From an uncultured Alphaproteobacteria bacterium (GTDB lineage: Bacteria > Pseudomonadota > Alphaproteobacteria > RF32 > CAG-239): a stretch of 50,798 bases of DNA. Below, in pieces: positions 8,367 to 16,346 of the stretch. The position numbers and the translations under genes were made by a program. The stretch is taken from positions 1 to 50,798 of the forward strand of contig CALXTD010000011.1 of the NCBI GenBank assembly GCA_944391315.1, written 5' to 3'. Position 1 is the stretch's first letter; each line of letters begins with the position of its first letter. The notes beneath the pieces are model-generated. The model ran no database searches. It was not told the origin of the DNA and saw only the letters and a list, made by a program, of their open reading frames with translations.

Positions 8367-8384
8367 TTTGAACAAATATATTGA

Positions 8385-8416
8385 AAAAGGCCTTCCTTCG
8401 GGAAGGTCTTTTTTTT
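8385..8416 (+). terminator. Intrinsic terminator of the barrel gene
   Basis: An 8-bp stem (GGCCTTCC / GGAAGGTC, one G-U pair) with a TTCG loop and a long T run, 19 bases after the stop codon. Confidence 0.9.
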
Positions 8417-8431
8417 GTGTGTTATAAGGTC

Positions 8432-8464
8432 AAAAAAAACTCTGCTGTTGAGCAGAGTTTTTTT
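8432..8464. terminator. Terminator for ldh, usable from both sides
   Basis: AACTCTGCT (8438-8446), a GTTG loop and AGCAGAGTT (8451-8459) form a 9-bp stem with an A run on the left and a T run on the right. Read on the minus strand, it follows the ldh stop codon by about 12 bases. Confidence 0.8.
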
Positions 8465-8476
8465 GATAAGGAGTTT

Positions 8477-9424
8477 TTATTCTGCTGAAATCATGGCCAG
8501 AGCTTGGTCTGAATATTCTTTCATAGCTTCTGCGCTCTTTTTCAAAGCGGCTTTTTCTTCAGCATTCAAAACCGGATAAATTACCTTATGAACACCGCGT
8601 TTGCCTAAAACTGTCGGCAGCGAGACGCATACGCCTTTAACACCTTCAACGTCTTCTTGATGAGAAGAAACGGTCAAAATGGCGTATTCGTTATTGGTGA
8701 TGGCTGCGCAAATGCGGGTTAATGCGCCGGCGATGCCATAATAGGTAGCGCCTTTGCCGTCAATGATTTTGTAAGCAGCGTTGCGGACGCCGTCATCAAT
8801 TTTGGCTTTGGTTTCAGCGTCAAAAGGTTTGCCGACTTCTTCAGCTAATTTATCGAGGGAAACCGTGCCGGCATCTCCAGCTGACCAGACCAAAACTTCG
8901 CTGTCGCCATGTTCGCCAATAACATTTGCGTGGACAGATTGTGGAGATACGCCCAAATGATAGCCCAGTAAAGTTCTGAAGCGAGAGGTGTCTAAAACCG
9001 TGCCAGAGCCGATGACTCTTTCTTTTGGAAAACCGGAGAGCTTAATAGCAACTTCAGTCATAATGTCGGCCGGATTGGCGGTAATGACTAAGGTTGTATT
9101 GGGTTCAGCTTTGGCTATTTGCGGAATAATGCTTTCAAAAATTTTAACATTGCGGCCGAGGAGATCTATTCTGGTTTCTCCCGGTTTTTGATTTGCACCG
9201 GCGGTGACGATAACAATCTCGCAGCCTTTCAAGTCATCATAAGTTCCGGCTTTGATTTTGTTTGCATAAGCAAAAGGTGCGGCATGTGCAATATCTGCAG
9301 CCTCGGCTTCAGCCTTTTTTTGGTTTGCGTCAATTAAAACAACTTTGCGGGCAACGCCTTTCATGACTAAGGCGAAAGCTGTTGCAGCGCCGACTGAGCC
9401 GGCTCCGATTATTCCTACTTTCAT
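8477..9424 (-). CDS. ldh: L-lactate dehydrogenase
   Basis: The enzyme reduces pyruvate to L-lactate with NADH in the cytoplasm. The 315 residues show the Rossmann start (GIIGAGSVGAA, 4-14), NAD ribose aspartate (LID, about 32) and catalytic IGEHGDSEV with His172. LDH and malate dehydrogenase share this fold. The specificity position reads GANQKPGETR with Gln79, which is the lactate form; malate enzymes carry Arg there. AAGGAG lies 7 bases before the ATG at 9424. It stands alone, with a terminator on its 3' side. With the [FeFe]-hydrogenase at 30431 it suggests fermentative disposal of reducing power. No allosteric site can be judged from the sequence. Confidence 0.93.
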   Translation of the reverse strand: MKVGIIGAGSVGAATAFALVMKGVARKVVLIDANQKKAEAEAADIAHAAPFAYANKIKAGTYDDLKGCEIVIVTAGANQKPGETRIDLLGRNVKIFESIIPQIAKAEPNTTLVITANPADIMTEVAIKLSGFPKERVIGSGTVLDTSRFRTLLGYHLGVSPQSVHANVIGEHGDSEVLVWSAGDAGTVSLDKLAEEVGKPFDAETKAKIDDGVRNAAYKIIDGKGATYYGIAGALTRICAAITNNEYAILTVSSHQEDVEGVKGVCVSLPTVLGKRGVHKVIYPVLNAEEKAALKKSAEAMKEYSDQALAMISAE

Positions 9425-9486
9425 TTCTTTATCTCCTTAAAATATTGTTCTGTTCTATATATAGTGTTTATTTTTTTATTGGCAAC

Positions 9487-9510
9487 AAAAAAGGCTGGTT
9501 TGCCCAGCCT
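9487..9510 (-). terminator. Intrinsic terminator, minus strand
   Basis: AGGCTGG and CCAGCCT pair around a short loop (9492-9510), with the A run at 9487-9492 reading as T on the minus strand. It ends the small gene at 9539. Confidence 0.8.
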
Positions 9511-9538
9511 AAAGTTTGTAACAAATTTTTGCTGATTG

Positions 9539-9778
9539 TTACTTGCTGATGACGGTTTCTTCTTCATCGCTGGTTTCGGAAGGATTGGTTTCTTCGATAT
9601 CCTCTACGATTTCTCCGTCAACGGTCATATTGCCATTAGCATCTTCTTTAACTATCGGTTGTTTCTCTATAGTTGCTTGATATTCCACCGTTGCGTTTTC
9701 TATGGGCTTGCGGTTTAACAGGCGTCCGATGACCATCAAAGCAACCAAAACCAGTGCTATGTAGAATATTTTTTTCAT
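9539..9778 (-). CDS. Small single-span membrane protein with acidic tail
   Basis: The 79 residues consist of one N-terminal hydrophobic helix (about 4-20, KIFYIALVLVALMVIGRLL), a basic stop-transfer patch (NRKP) and a strongly acidic tail (DGEIVEDIEETNPSETSDEEE). The product is thus probably anchored in the inner membrane with the tail in the periplasm or cytoplasm. There is no lipobox cysteine. GGAGACAAATA before the ATG and a terminator right after the stop make it a real one-gene unit. No family is recognised and no function is proposed. Confidence 0.7.
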   Translation of the reverse strand: MKKIFYIALVLVALMVIGRLLNRKPIENATVEYQATIEKQPIVKEDANGNMTVDGEIVEDIEETNPSETSDEEETVISK

Positions 9779-10089
9779 TATTTGTCTCCGATATGTTCTT
9801 TTCTGAATTCTGCTTTATAAATTATAATAATTTTTTTTCCTTTGCAACTCCCATTTAGGGCTTTTCCATAAGCTAAATGTTGAAAATAATGCATTTTTTT
9901 ACTGTTTTATCCACTTGTTTTTGAATGGGCTAGTTTTTTGTTTTTTCTTGTTTTTTTGTTTTTTATACCCTTTGTTAAGTGCGTTTTTTTAAAATAATGC
10001 TTGTCAAATTATATATTTTTGTGCTAACAAGGTCTCACAGGCTGTTGTGGTCTGATCAATTTGTTTTAATTTTTTTGAGGTTAATCATA
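9779..10089. other. AT-rich divergent intergenic region before acpP
   Basis: This stretch of about 310 bases separates the divergent small membrane gene and acpP. It holds several T-rich runs. A weak candidate promoter for acpP is TTGTCA at 10001-10006 with CTAACA 17 bases later; the -10 is poor, so I do not list it separately. I see no open frame with a ribosome site and no strong hairpin. Confidence 0.5.
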
Positions 10090-10323
10090 ATGACTGATAT
10101 AGCTAATCGCGTTAAGAAAATTGTTGCTGAACATCTTGGCGTTGAAGAATCTAAAGTTACTGAAAACGCTAGCTTCATTGACGATTTGGGCGCTGACAGT
10201 TTGGATACAGTAGAATTGGTTATGGCTTTTGAAGAAGAATTCGGTTGCGAAATTCCTGATGAAGCTGCTGAAAAAATTCTCACTGTTAAAGATGCTATCG
10301 ATTATCTTTCTAAGAATGCGTAA
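10090..10323 (+). CDS. acpP: Acyl carrier protein
   Basis: AcpP carries growing fatty acyl chains on a phosphopantetheine arm. The 77-residue acidic protein has the classic [18 protein letters not shown] helix II with the modified serine at Ser37. An upstream extension of the frame to 9979 is open, but ATG 10090 gives the normal length and has GAGG at 10077-10080. fabF follows after 86 bases that contain a hairpin. The pair acpP-fabF is typical, and the partial terminator between them would let ACP be made in excess over FabF. Codons are those of a highly expressed gene. Confidence 0.97.
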   Translation: MTDIANRVKKIVAEHLGVEESKVTENASFIDDLGADSLDTVELVMAFEEEFGCEIPDEAAEKILTVKDAIDYLSKNA

Positions 10324-10348
10324 GTCTTTAATCATGGATTTAGGTTGG

Positions 10349-10383
10349 ATAAAACTCGCTCTAGCTCTTTAGGCGAGTTTTAT
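10349..10383 (+). terminator. Hairpin between acpP and fabF (partial terminator)
   Basis: ATAAAACTCGC (10349-10359) and GCGAGTTTTAT (10373-10383) are perfect complements across a 13-base loop. The AU-rich base and short T run suggest an intrinsic terminator that leaks, since fabF has no clear promoter of its own. Confidence 0.6.
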
Positions 10384-10409
10384 CTTTAATTTGTATTTGA
10401 GGGTATTGT

Positions 10410-11684
10410 ATGAGAAGAGTTGTTGTTACCGGTTTGGGTATTGTTTCTCCCTTGGGTAGAGGCGTTGATTATAACTGGAAATCTATTCTGGAAGGAAAGT
10501 CAGGTATTCGCAAAATCGAAAATATTGATTTGAAGGATATTCCTGTTCATATTGCGGGGCAAATTCCTACCGGAAAAGGTGAGCATGAGTTTGATCCCGA
10601 TACGGTTATGGCTCCTAAAGATCAGAAGAAAAATGACCGCTTTATTCTTTATGGAATGGCTGCCGGCGGTGATGCTATTGAAGATGCCGGTTGGAATCCC
10701 GAAACGGCTTCTGAAGAAGAAAAATATCGTTTTGGCGTTATGATGGGTTCAGGTATTGGCGGTCTTGACGTGATTTATGAAAACTCGGTTTCGTTCCATG
10801 AAAATGGTATGAAAAGAATTTCTCCGTTCTTTATTCCTTCTTGTTTGATTAATTTGGTCTCGGGAAATCTTTCTATCAAATATCAGCTCAAAGGTCCGAA
10901 TCATGCTTGTGTTACTGCTTGTTCAACCGGTACTCACGCGATTGGCGATGCTGCAAATATTATTGCTCGCGGTGATGCTGATATGATGTTGGCCGGTGGT
11001 GCCGAATCGGCTGTTAACGTTTTGGGCTTGTCTGGTTTTGCTCGTATGAAAGCGGTTACTTCTGCTTTTAACGATGCTCCGGAAAAGGCTTCTCGTCCGT
11101 GGGATCAGGACCGTAGCGGTTTTGTTATGGGTGAAGGATCCGGCGCGGTTGTATTGGAAGAATTAGAACATGCCAAAGCTCGCGGTGCTAAGATTTATGC
11201 CGAAGTTGTTGGTTATGGTATGAGTGGTGATGCTTACCACATTACTGCTCCTTCAGGTGATGGTGCTTATCGCGCTATGAAAATGGCAGCTGATCATGCT
11301 AAAGAACATGGTGTTGAGCTTAAAGATATTAATTATATCAATGCTCATGGTACGTCTACTCCGGCAGGTGATGTTGGTGAGGCGTTGGCTGTAAAACGCT
11401 TGTTTGGTGATGACATGAAGTATGTTTCTATGTCTTCGACTAAGTCGGCTATCGGGCATTTGCTCGGTGCGGCTGGTGCGGTTGAAGCTGTTTTCACAAT
11501 TAAAGCTTTGCAAGACCAAATTTGCCCGCCGACGCTCAATCTTGAGAATCCGGCAGAGGAAGTTAAAGATATTGATTTGGTTCCGCTTAAAGCTAAGAAA
11601 AAAGCCATTAAGGCTGCTATGTCAAACTCATTTGGCTTTGGTGGCACAAACTCTTCTTTGATTTTGAAAGTTTATGAAGAGTAG
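10410..11684 (+). CDS. fabF: 3-oxoacyl-[acyl-carrier-protein] synthase II
   Basis: FabF condenses malonyl-ACP with acyl-ACP in fatty acid elongation. The 424-residue protein has the thiolase fold and the full Cys-His-His triad: Cys171 in TACSTGTH, His313 in NAHGTSTP and His350 in KSAIGHLLGAAG. The glycine-rich end SNSFGFGGTNSSL is intact. It follows acpP and precedes, after a strong terminator and a small gene, mltG. FabB is the closest alternative, but the neighbour acpP and the length favour FabF. A GAGG site sits 11 bases before the ATG. Confidence 0.96.
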   Translation: MRRVVVTGLGIVSPLGRGVDYNWKSILEGKSGIRKIENIDLKDIPVHIAGQIPTGKGEHEFDPDTVMAPKDQKKNDRFILYGMAAGGDAIEDAGWNPETASEEEKYRFGVMMGSGIGGLDVIYENSVSFHENGMKRISPFFIPSCLINLVSGNLSIKYQLKGPNHACVTACSTGTHAIGDAANIIARGDADMMLAGGAESAVNVLGLSGFARMKAVTSAFNDAPEKASRPWDQDRSGFVMGEGSGAVVLEELEHAKARGAKIYAEVVGYGMSGDAYHITAPSGDGAYRAMKMAADHAKEHGVELKDINYINAHGTSTPAGDVGEALAVKRLFGDDMKYVSMSSTKSAIGHLLGAAGAVEAVFTIKALQDQICPPTLNLENPAEEVKDIDLVPLKAKKKAIKAAMSNSFGFGGTNSSLILKVYEE

Positions 11685-11707
11685 TTTGGTTCTTTTTTAA
11701 TAAAAAG

Positions 11708-11747
11708 CACGGTTCGGAGCAGAGAAGACTTTGAACCGTGTTTTTTT
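11708..11747 (+). terminator. Intrinsic terminator of fabF
   Basis: CACGGTTC (11708-11715) pairs with GAACCGTG (11733-11740) over a 17-base loop, followed by seven T residues. Confidence 0.8.
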
Positions 11748-11791
11748 GTTGTGTTTTGAAAAAAATCGTTATACCCTATCTGCACTAGCGC

Positions 11792-12094
11792 GTGTTTGCT
11801 CGCTATTGTATGTTTTATTTATCCGATATGCAAGAAGCTTGGCCTTATATGCCAATTGATTTAATTTTTGATATTTTGGTAAAAGCCAAGCAAGGTTGGA
11901 TGCCTGTGGATTGGACGACTTTAAGAATGTGTTCTAATCGGGTTATTCCCAGTGCGTTTTGGGAATTTTTGTTGGATAAATATAAGGTTTCGGGTCGGCA
12001 TATTAATTGGAAAAAGTGCAGTTCCCCAATGTATTTTTATCTGACGGAATATCGGCTAAAGCGGGGCTTTTCAGAGTATTTTACACCACGTTAA
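11792..12094 (+). CDS. Small protein of unknown function
   Basis: The open frame gives up to 100 residues from GTG 11792; ATG 11810 and ATG 11828 are other possible starts, and none has a clear ribosome site. The sequence is rich in aromatic residues (WPYMP, GWMPVDW, AFWEFLLD, INWKK, MYFYL) and basic at the end. It has no signal peptide and no membrane segment. A strong terminator begins 8 bases after the stop, which supports it as a transcribed gene. It sits between fabF and mltG, whose pairing elsewhere is usually direct, so it looks inserted. I recognise no family. Confidence 0.5.
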   Translation: MFARYCMFYLSDMQEAWPYMPIDLIFDILVKAKQGWMPVDWTTLRMCSNRVIPSAFWEFLLDKYKVSGRHINWKKCSSPMYFYLTEYRLKRGFSEYFTPR

Positions 12095-12101
12095 TGGAAT
12101 A

Positions 12102-12134
12102 AAGCTTTCTGCCGTGAGGCAGGAGGCTTTTTTT
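12102..12134 (+). terminator. Intrinsic terminator
   Basis: A fully paired 12-bp stem (arms 12102-12113 and 12118-12129, two G-U pairs, GTGA loop) and a T run. It stops transcription before mltG. Confidence 0.87.
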
Positions 12135-12245
12135 GTGGTATTTTTTGGGGGGCTGTTTTTTTTTGTGCTTTGGATATTTTTTTCTGTTATTGACTCTCTC
12201 TTGGCATGAGGGTAGCCTTATATCCGGTTTTTAGGAGGGGCTTTG

Positions 12246-13208
12246 ATGAAAAAGATTTTGTTCTTTTTATTTGTTGCGTTTTTATTTGTTTTGGTGGCGG
12301 TTAAGCGTTGTTATGAAATGGCGGGGCCGTTGTCGCAAGAGGCCTTTGTTATTATTCCGAGAGGGGCTAATTCTCGAATCGTGGCGCAGAAACTGTTCGA
12401 ATCGGGGGTTATCTCTCGTCCGATGTTGTTTCGGCTTGCCGCACGTTTTAAGGGGCTGGATAAACGCCTTAAAGCCGGTGAATATCAGTTTGAGCCGCAT
12501 GTGTCAATGGCACAAGTCTTAAATCAAATTAACGAGGGCGATATTTATTATCGCAAGATGACTTTGCCGGAAGGATTGTTGTCTTCTCAAATCGTTGAGT
12601 TGATTAATGAAAACCCAATGCTGACCGGTGAGATTGTTGAGCTTCCGGAGGAAGGTTCTATTTTGCCTGAAACTTATACCTATAAATTTGGAGATTCAAA
12701 GCAAGATGTGTTAATGGATGCTCAAAGCAGTCTTGATAAGGTTTTAGCCTTTGAATGGAAAAATCGTAACCCTGATGTGCCGTTGAAATCTCCTGAAGAA
12801 CTTTTAATTTTGGCGTCAATTATTGAAAAAGAAACAGGAGTGCCTGAAGAAAGAGGTCTAGTTTCATCTGTGTTTGTTAACCGCTTGCGCAAAGGGATGA
12901 AGTTACAGACTGATCCAACCGTGATTTATGCTCTTACTCAAGGAAAAGAAGAGCTTGGGCGTTCTTTGCGCCGCAAGGATTTGTCAATCGACAGCCCTTA
13001 TAACACCTATAAATATTTTGGTTTGCCGCCAACGCCGATTTGCAATCCCGGAAAAGAATCTATTCATGCGGCGGCTCATCCCGAAGAAAGTGATTTTTTG
13101 TTCTTTGTTGCTGATGGAAAAGGCGGGCATAATTTTTCGACAACCCTAAAAGAGCACAATAAAAATGTAAAAGACTGGGTTAAGAGCTTGCCGAAGAAGA
13201 AAAAATAA
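12246..13208 (+). CDS. mltG: Endolytic murein transglycosylase MltG
   Basis: MltG cuts nascent glycan strands near the membrane and sets their length. The 320-residue product has one N-terminal membrane helix (about 4-20), a LysM-like region and the YceG domain with the catalytic glutamate in IIEKETGVPEE (about residue 193) and the family block LQTDPTVIYAL, then YNTYKYFGLPPTPICNPG. I chose ATG 12246 because AGGAGGGG lies 6 bases ahead; a TTG one codon earlier is in frame. A weak promoter (TTGACT at 12190, TAGCCT 17 bases on) may serve it. fabF-mltG neighbourhood is common in related bacteria. Confidence 0.95.
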   Translation: MKKILFFLFVAFLFVLVAVKRCYEMAGPLSQEAFVIIPRGANSRIVAQKLFESGVISRPMLFRLAARFKGLDKRLKAGEYQFEPHVSMAQVLNQINEGDIYYRKMTLPEGLLSSQIVELINENPMLTGEIVELPEEGSILPETYTYKFGDSKQDVLMDAQSSLDKVLAFEWKNRNPDVPLKSPEELLILASIIEKETGVPEERGLVSSVFVNRLRKGMKLQTDPTVIYALTQGKEELGRSLRRKDLSIDSPYNTYKYFGLPPTPICNPGKESIHAAAHPEESDFLFFVADGKGGHNFSTTLKEHNKNVKDWVKSLPKKKK

Positions 13209-13213
13209 ATTAC

Positions 13214-13242
13214 TTGACAAAAATTTTGTACTAAGTTATTTT
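13214..13242 (+). promoter_or_regulatory. Promoter of the second ACP-like gene
   Basis: TTGACA at 13214-13219 and TATTTT at 13237-13242 are 17 bases apart, starting 6 bases after the mltG stop codon. Confidence 0.5.
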
Positions 13243-13275
13243 GAGAATAACGTTTAATTATTAATAGATTATCAT

Positions 13276-13521
13276 ATGGAAAAAGCAGAAATTTTTGCTC
13301 TGGTGAAAGAAATTATTGAGGAGCATACTACCTTGCGTGAAGGTACGGTGATTGAACGCTCTTCTTGTTTGGAGGATGATTTACACATCGACAGCATGGA
13401 GAGATTGGTCGTTGTGATGGAAATTGAAAAAGAACTTGGTATTCAGCTCCATGATGACCATGTTTATAAAAAGACGACGATTCAGGAATTGGTTGACGGG
13501 ATTTATGCCGCGGTGAACTAA
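13276..13521 (+). CDS. Second acyl carrier protein-like protein
   Basis: The 81 residues follow the ACP pattern: helix I, then EDDLHIDSMERLVVVMEIEKELG with a phosphopantetheine-type serine at Ser40 (DSM rather than DSL), and a C-terminal helix. It is acidic overall and distinct from AcpP at 10090. The Asp-Ser pair is intact, so it should be modified and carry an acyl group. No partner ketosynthase, ligase or acyltransferase is beside it, so its pathway is unknown. Specialised ACPs in alphaproteobacteria serve lipid A long-chain acyl synthesis (AcpXL) or small-molecule synthesis; the short length does not favour AcpXL. It has its own promoter and terminator. Confidence 0.82.
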   Translation: MEKAEIFALVKEIIEEHTTLREGTVIERSSCLEDDLHIDSMERLVVVMEIEKELGIQLHDDHVYKKTTIQELVDGIYAAVN

Positions 13522-13536
13522 GTAAGAAAAAATTTA

Positions 13537-13572
13537 AGATGTATCCGCTTAAAAGGCCGATACATCTTTTTT
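13537..13572 (+). terminator. Intrinsic terminator
   Basis: AGATGTATC (13537-13545) and GATACATCT (13559-13567) pair over a 13-base loop, then T residues to 13574. The T run overlaps the end of the minus-strand gene at 13573. Confidence 0.8.
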
Positions 13573-14073
13573 TTATGCTTGTCCGGCAACGGCCATGCTC
13601 AAGGGGTTAAGCGCGTATTGCGGTGATAAGCCTTTGGTTAAAACAACATTGAATGCCGGATACATCCGCTCACATTCTTTAACCGCAATCTCAATCACCT
13701 GTGCGATTTTGTTTTCAATACTAAATTCGTCGGTGTCATCAATAATCAAAGAATGTTTGAACACCGGCATATTTTGTTCCGCCCAATAAGAAAAATGTCC
13801 GAGCCACAAATCTTCGTTGGCCAAGGCCATAAGTTCAAAAACTTTGCTGCGATCTTCTATCTGGGTTTGGATGTTCATCAGGCAAGAGAGGTGGAGGCAG
13901 CGCATGTTTTCTTCCCAATTAAAAAACAAGAGCATGTTGTTCCATTTGCCTTCGATTTCGACAACGACTTCATTTCCGGAGCGGCGTTCAAATTCGTAAT
14001 TTTTGCCGCTGAAAATGGTTTCAATAATATCTATCGGATTGTAATTTAAGGCATAATTCTTTGCCAGATTCAC
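13573..14073 (-). CDS. YbjN domain protein
   Basis: The 166 residues match the YbjN/T3SS-chaperone-like family common in alphaproteobacteria: an NPIDIIE start, a VEVEGKWN strand, then HLSCLMNIQ, NEDLWLGHFSYW and CERMYPAFNVV. Such proteins are cytoplasmic; their role is not settled. The frame is open upstream to 14169, but GTG at 14073 has GGAG seven bases before it and starts just ahead of the conserved domain, so I prefer it. The gene converges with the ACP-like gene and shares its terminator zone. The upstream 260 bases to lgt hold no other gene that I can support. Confidence 0.85.
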   Translation of the reverse strand: MNLAKNYALNYNPIDIIETIFSGKNYEFERRSGNEVVVEIEGKWNNMLLFFNWEENMRCLHLSCLMNIQTQIEDRSKVFELMALANEDLWLGHFSYWAEQNMPVFKHSLIIDDTDEFSIENKIAQVIEIAVKECERMYPAFNVVLTKGLSPQYALNPLSMAVAGQA

Positions 14074-14332
14074 GGTTTTTCTCCAGATAAAAAAAGTGAC
14101 TACGGACGCGATAAATCTAGATTGCCTTAGCGAGTCGTTTAATACAATATTGTTTGCAAAGTTTTCCACCTCGTCGATTCAAAAAGTTGTGGATTATTTT
14201 TTTTGTTTCCTTATTTCAATGAGTTATAAAATTCGACTCGGAGTCTTTCGGGAATAGGTGTGGATTATTTTTTCTTATTAAGATAATGTTAAATAAATTT
14301 TTGAATTAAGCTTTTTTGGAAGGGGCTATCCT

Positions 14333-15130
14333 ATGGGGTTGACTTATCCTGAAATTTCTCCGATTATGCTGCAAATCGGGCCGATTGCCATTCGGTGGTA
14401 TTCAATGTCGTATCTTTTCGGAATCGTTTTTGGGTGGCTGCTTATTCGGCATTATGTTAAAAAATATGGTTTGCGTCTTTCTTCTGCTCAGCTTGAAGAT
14501 TTTGTGTTTTATTTAACGCTTGGAATTATTCTTGGTGGGCGTGTCGGTTATGTTTTGTTCTATGGGGAAAAAGTTTTTCAGGACAACTGGCTTGAAATAT
14601 TTGCTATTTGGAAGGGAGGAATGTCGTTTCATGGCGGGGCTCTCGGTGTGATTGTGACGATGGCTCTGTTTGCCAGAAAATATCGTTTTCCGTTTTTGCA
14701 GCTGGCGGATTTGGTGGTTTTGGTTGCGCCTATCGGCCTCTTCTTGGGGCGAATTGCTAATTTTGTAAATGATGAGCTTTGGGGGCGTGTAACCGACGTT
14801 CCATGGGCCGTGCGCTTTCCTTCCGGTGGTTTTTTACCGCGTCATCCTTCTCAGCTCTATGAGGCTTTTTTTGAGGGAATTTGCTTGTTTGTTATCCTTA
14901 ATCTTCTTTGGCGGAAAGAGAGCGTGCGCAAGCATTGCGGAACGGTTTCAGCGTTGTTTGTTTTGCTTTATGGAATTTTTAGAATCTTGATGGAGCAATT
15001 TAGAGAGCCGGATGCTCATATGGGATTTTTCTTTGGAAACTTTACCATGGGGCAGCTGCTTTCGGTGCCTTTGATTTTGCTCGGAATCGTGGTTTTAATT
15101 TTTGTATGGCGGAAGCCGCGTGTTGATTAG
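14333..15130 (+). CDS. lgt: Prolipoprotein diacylglyceryl transferase
   Basis: Lgt moves diacylglycerol from phosphatidylglycerol to the lipobox cysteine, the first step of lipoprotein maturation, in the inner membrane. The 265 residues contain about seven membrane segments and the family marks: IRWYSMSYLFG at the start, GGRVGYVLFY, MSFHGGALG, GRIANFVNDELWGR with the essential arginine, and HPSQLYEA. GGAAGGGG precedes the ATG. Its stop overlaps the stop of the convergent GGDEF gene by 4 bases. The lipoprotein at 46927 is one likely substrate in this window. Confidence 0.97.
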   Translation: MGLTYPEISPIMLQIGPIAIRWYSMSYLFGIVFGWLLIRHYVKKYGLRLSSAQLEDFVFYLTLGIILGGRVGYVLFYGEKVFQDNWLEIFAIWKGGMSFHGGALGVIVTMALFARKYRFPFLQLADLVVLVAPIGLFLGRIANFVNDELWGRVTDVPWAVRFPSGGFLPRHPSQLYEAFFEGICLFVILNLLWRKESVRKHCGTVSALFVLLYGIFRILMEQFREPDAHMGFFFGNFTMGQLLSVPLILLGIVVLIFVWRKPRVD

Positions 15131-16290
15131 GCTTTGGTGGTGATGTTTTGAGCAAAGCGGTAGCTCTTTTGCAGGGCTTTATCCGCGCGCAGTAAAACTT
15201 CTATTGCTGAGCCGTCACTTCTTTTTTGTTCGGTTACGGCTCCTGAAACAGTGAGCTTTAAGGGTTTGTTTATTCCTCTGATACCAAAAGACGATGAGGC
15301 TATGGCTCGGCGTATTGTTTCTACTCGGTCGAAAGCTTCTTTTTGGTTTTTGCCACGGAATATCAGCACAAATTCATCAGCTTCATAGCGGTAGATTTGG
15401 GCCTCGGTTTCGACCTCGTTTATTTTACGGCTTAGCATTTTTACGATGTTTTTGATGCCTTGTCGTTTAAAGATTTTTTTTAGTCTGTCGTAGTCGTCAA
15501 TCAGGATAATGCCGAGGCTGCATTTGGGCGGGAAGGTTTTGGCGTGTTGCATAAATGACTTTCGGCTTGATAATCCGGTTTCTAGGTCATGAAACATTGT
15601 GTAGTATATATGTTCGCCCAAAGTTATGGCCAAAGTGATTGTGCCGGCGCAGAAAAATGTGATTTGTCCGCTGGCCGTGTTGCTGTATGTGAAGCCTAAG
15701 CCATAGTTGAATATGGCAAAAAACAGTCCGCTGTCTAAAATGCTGCCGCTGTATGAAAAACTGATAAATAAGCAGAGTAAAACTATCCCAAACAGCAGGA
15801 GGTTTATTTGATTGATTAAATCTTCTGTAGTGGGAATAAGTGTTATGTTAAGGTTGCTTAAGTGTTCTATTAAGCTGAATTCAAGTAAGATAAAAAGTAA
15901 CCCGTAGATGTTGTGAGTTCTGAAAAATTTTTTCTCAGGTAAAAAGTAAAAGATTATAAAATTTATGATTGCTAAAGTGGTGAGATTATGAAAGGCTTCT
16001 GTGGTGCTAAATTCTGCTCCGTAGCTTTGCTTCAAAGCATTTATGATGATGTAGCTCAGCAGGCTTATCAGAGATATAAATATCGGTTTGCTGCGGTTGA
16101 ATATTAGCAGTGCAATAAAAATTAGCCCTTGGGCGATATAAAAAACAGCGTTTAAGGTTAACAAGGTTTCATTGGAAAAAGGTTCGCCGGCATAGAAAAA
16201 AAGCACGGCAACGGCAAATATCATGGCCGGTAAGGTCGTGTTTTTTAACAGCGGAAAAAATTCTTCCAATTGCTTGAGTATTTTGCGCAA
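15127..16290 (-). CDS. Membrane protein with a degenerate GGDEF domain
   Basis: About 210 N-terminal residues form eight or so membrane helices; the C-terminal part is a GGDEF-type domain (about 225-380) beginning LETGLSSRKSFMQHA, a variant of the usual LTGLxNRRxF. The signature loop reads YEADEF in place of GGDEF, and no RxxD inhibitory site precedes it. Loss of the two glycines usually removes diguanylate cyclase activity, so a c-di-GMP- or GTP-sensing role is more likely than synthesis; this is inference. The start is a TTG at 16290 with AAGGAAAC before it. It lies downstream of queA on the same strand, with 56 bases between. Confidence 0.85.
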   Translation of the reverse strand: MRKILKQLEEFFPLLKNTTLPAMIFAVAVLFFYAGEPFSNETLLTLNAVFYIAQGLIFIALLIFNRSKPIFISLISLLSYIIINALKQSYGAEFSTTEAFHNLTTLAIINFIIFYFLPEKKFFRTHNIYGLLFILLEFSLIEHLSNLNITLIPTTEDLINQINLLLFGIVLLCLFISFSYSGSILDSGLFFAIFNYGLGFTYSNTASGQITFFCAGTITLAITLGEHIYYTMFHDLETGLSSRKSFMQHAKTFPPKCSLGIILIDDYDRLKKIFKRQGIKNIVKMLSRKINEVETEAQIYRYEADEFVLIFRGKNQKEAFDRVETIRRAIASSSFGIRGINKPLKLTVSGAVTEQKRSDGSAIEVLLRADKALQKSYRFAQNITTKA

Positions 16291-16346
16291 AATTGTTTCC
16301 TTATTTATTGCTTTTTTTATTTGCGCAGATTGTATCTCAATATGGT

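Noticed and set aside
7668..8375. Minus-strand frame of 235 codons
   Set aside because: It is the shadow of the barrel gene: it is rich in Thr, Ile and Ser with no domain, while the plus strand has signal peptide, barrel pattern and terminator.
8477..9424. Malate dehydrogenase as the identity of the dehydrogenase
   Set aside because: The specificity loop has Gln79 (GANQKPGETR) where malate enzymes have Arg.
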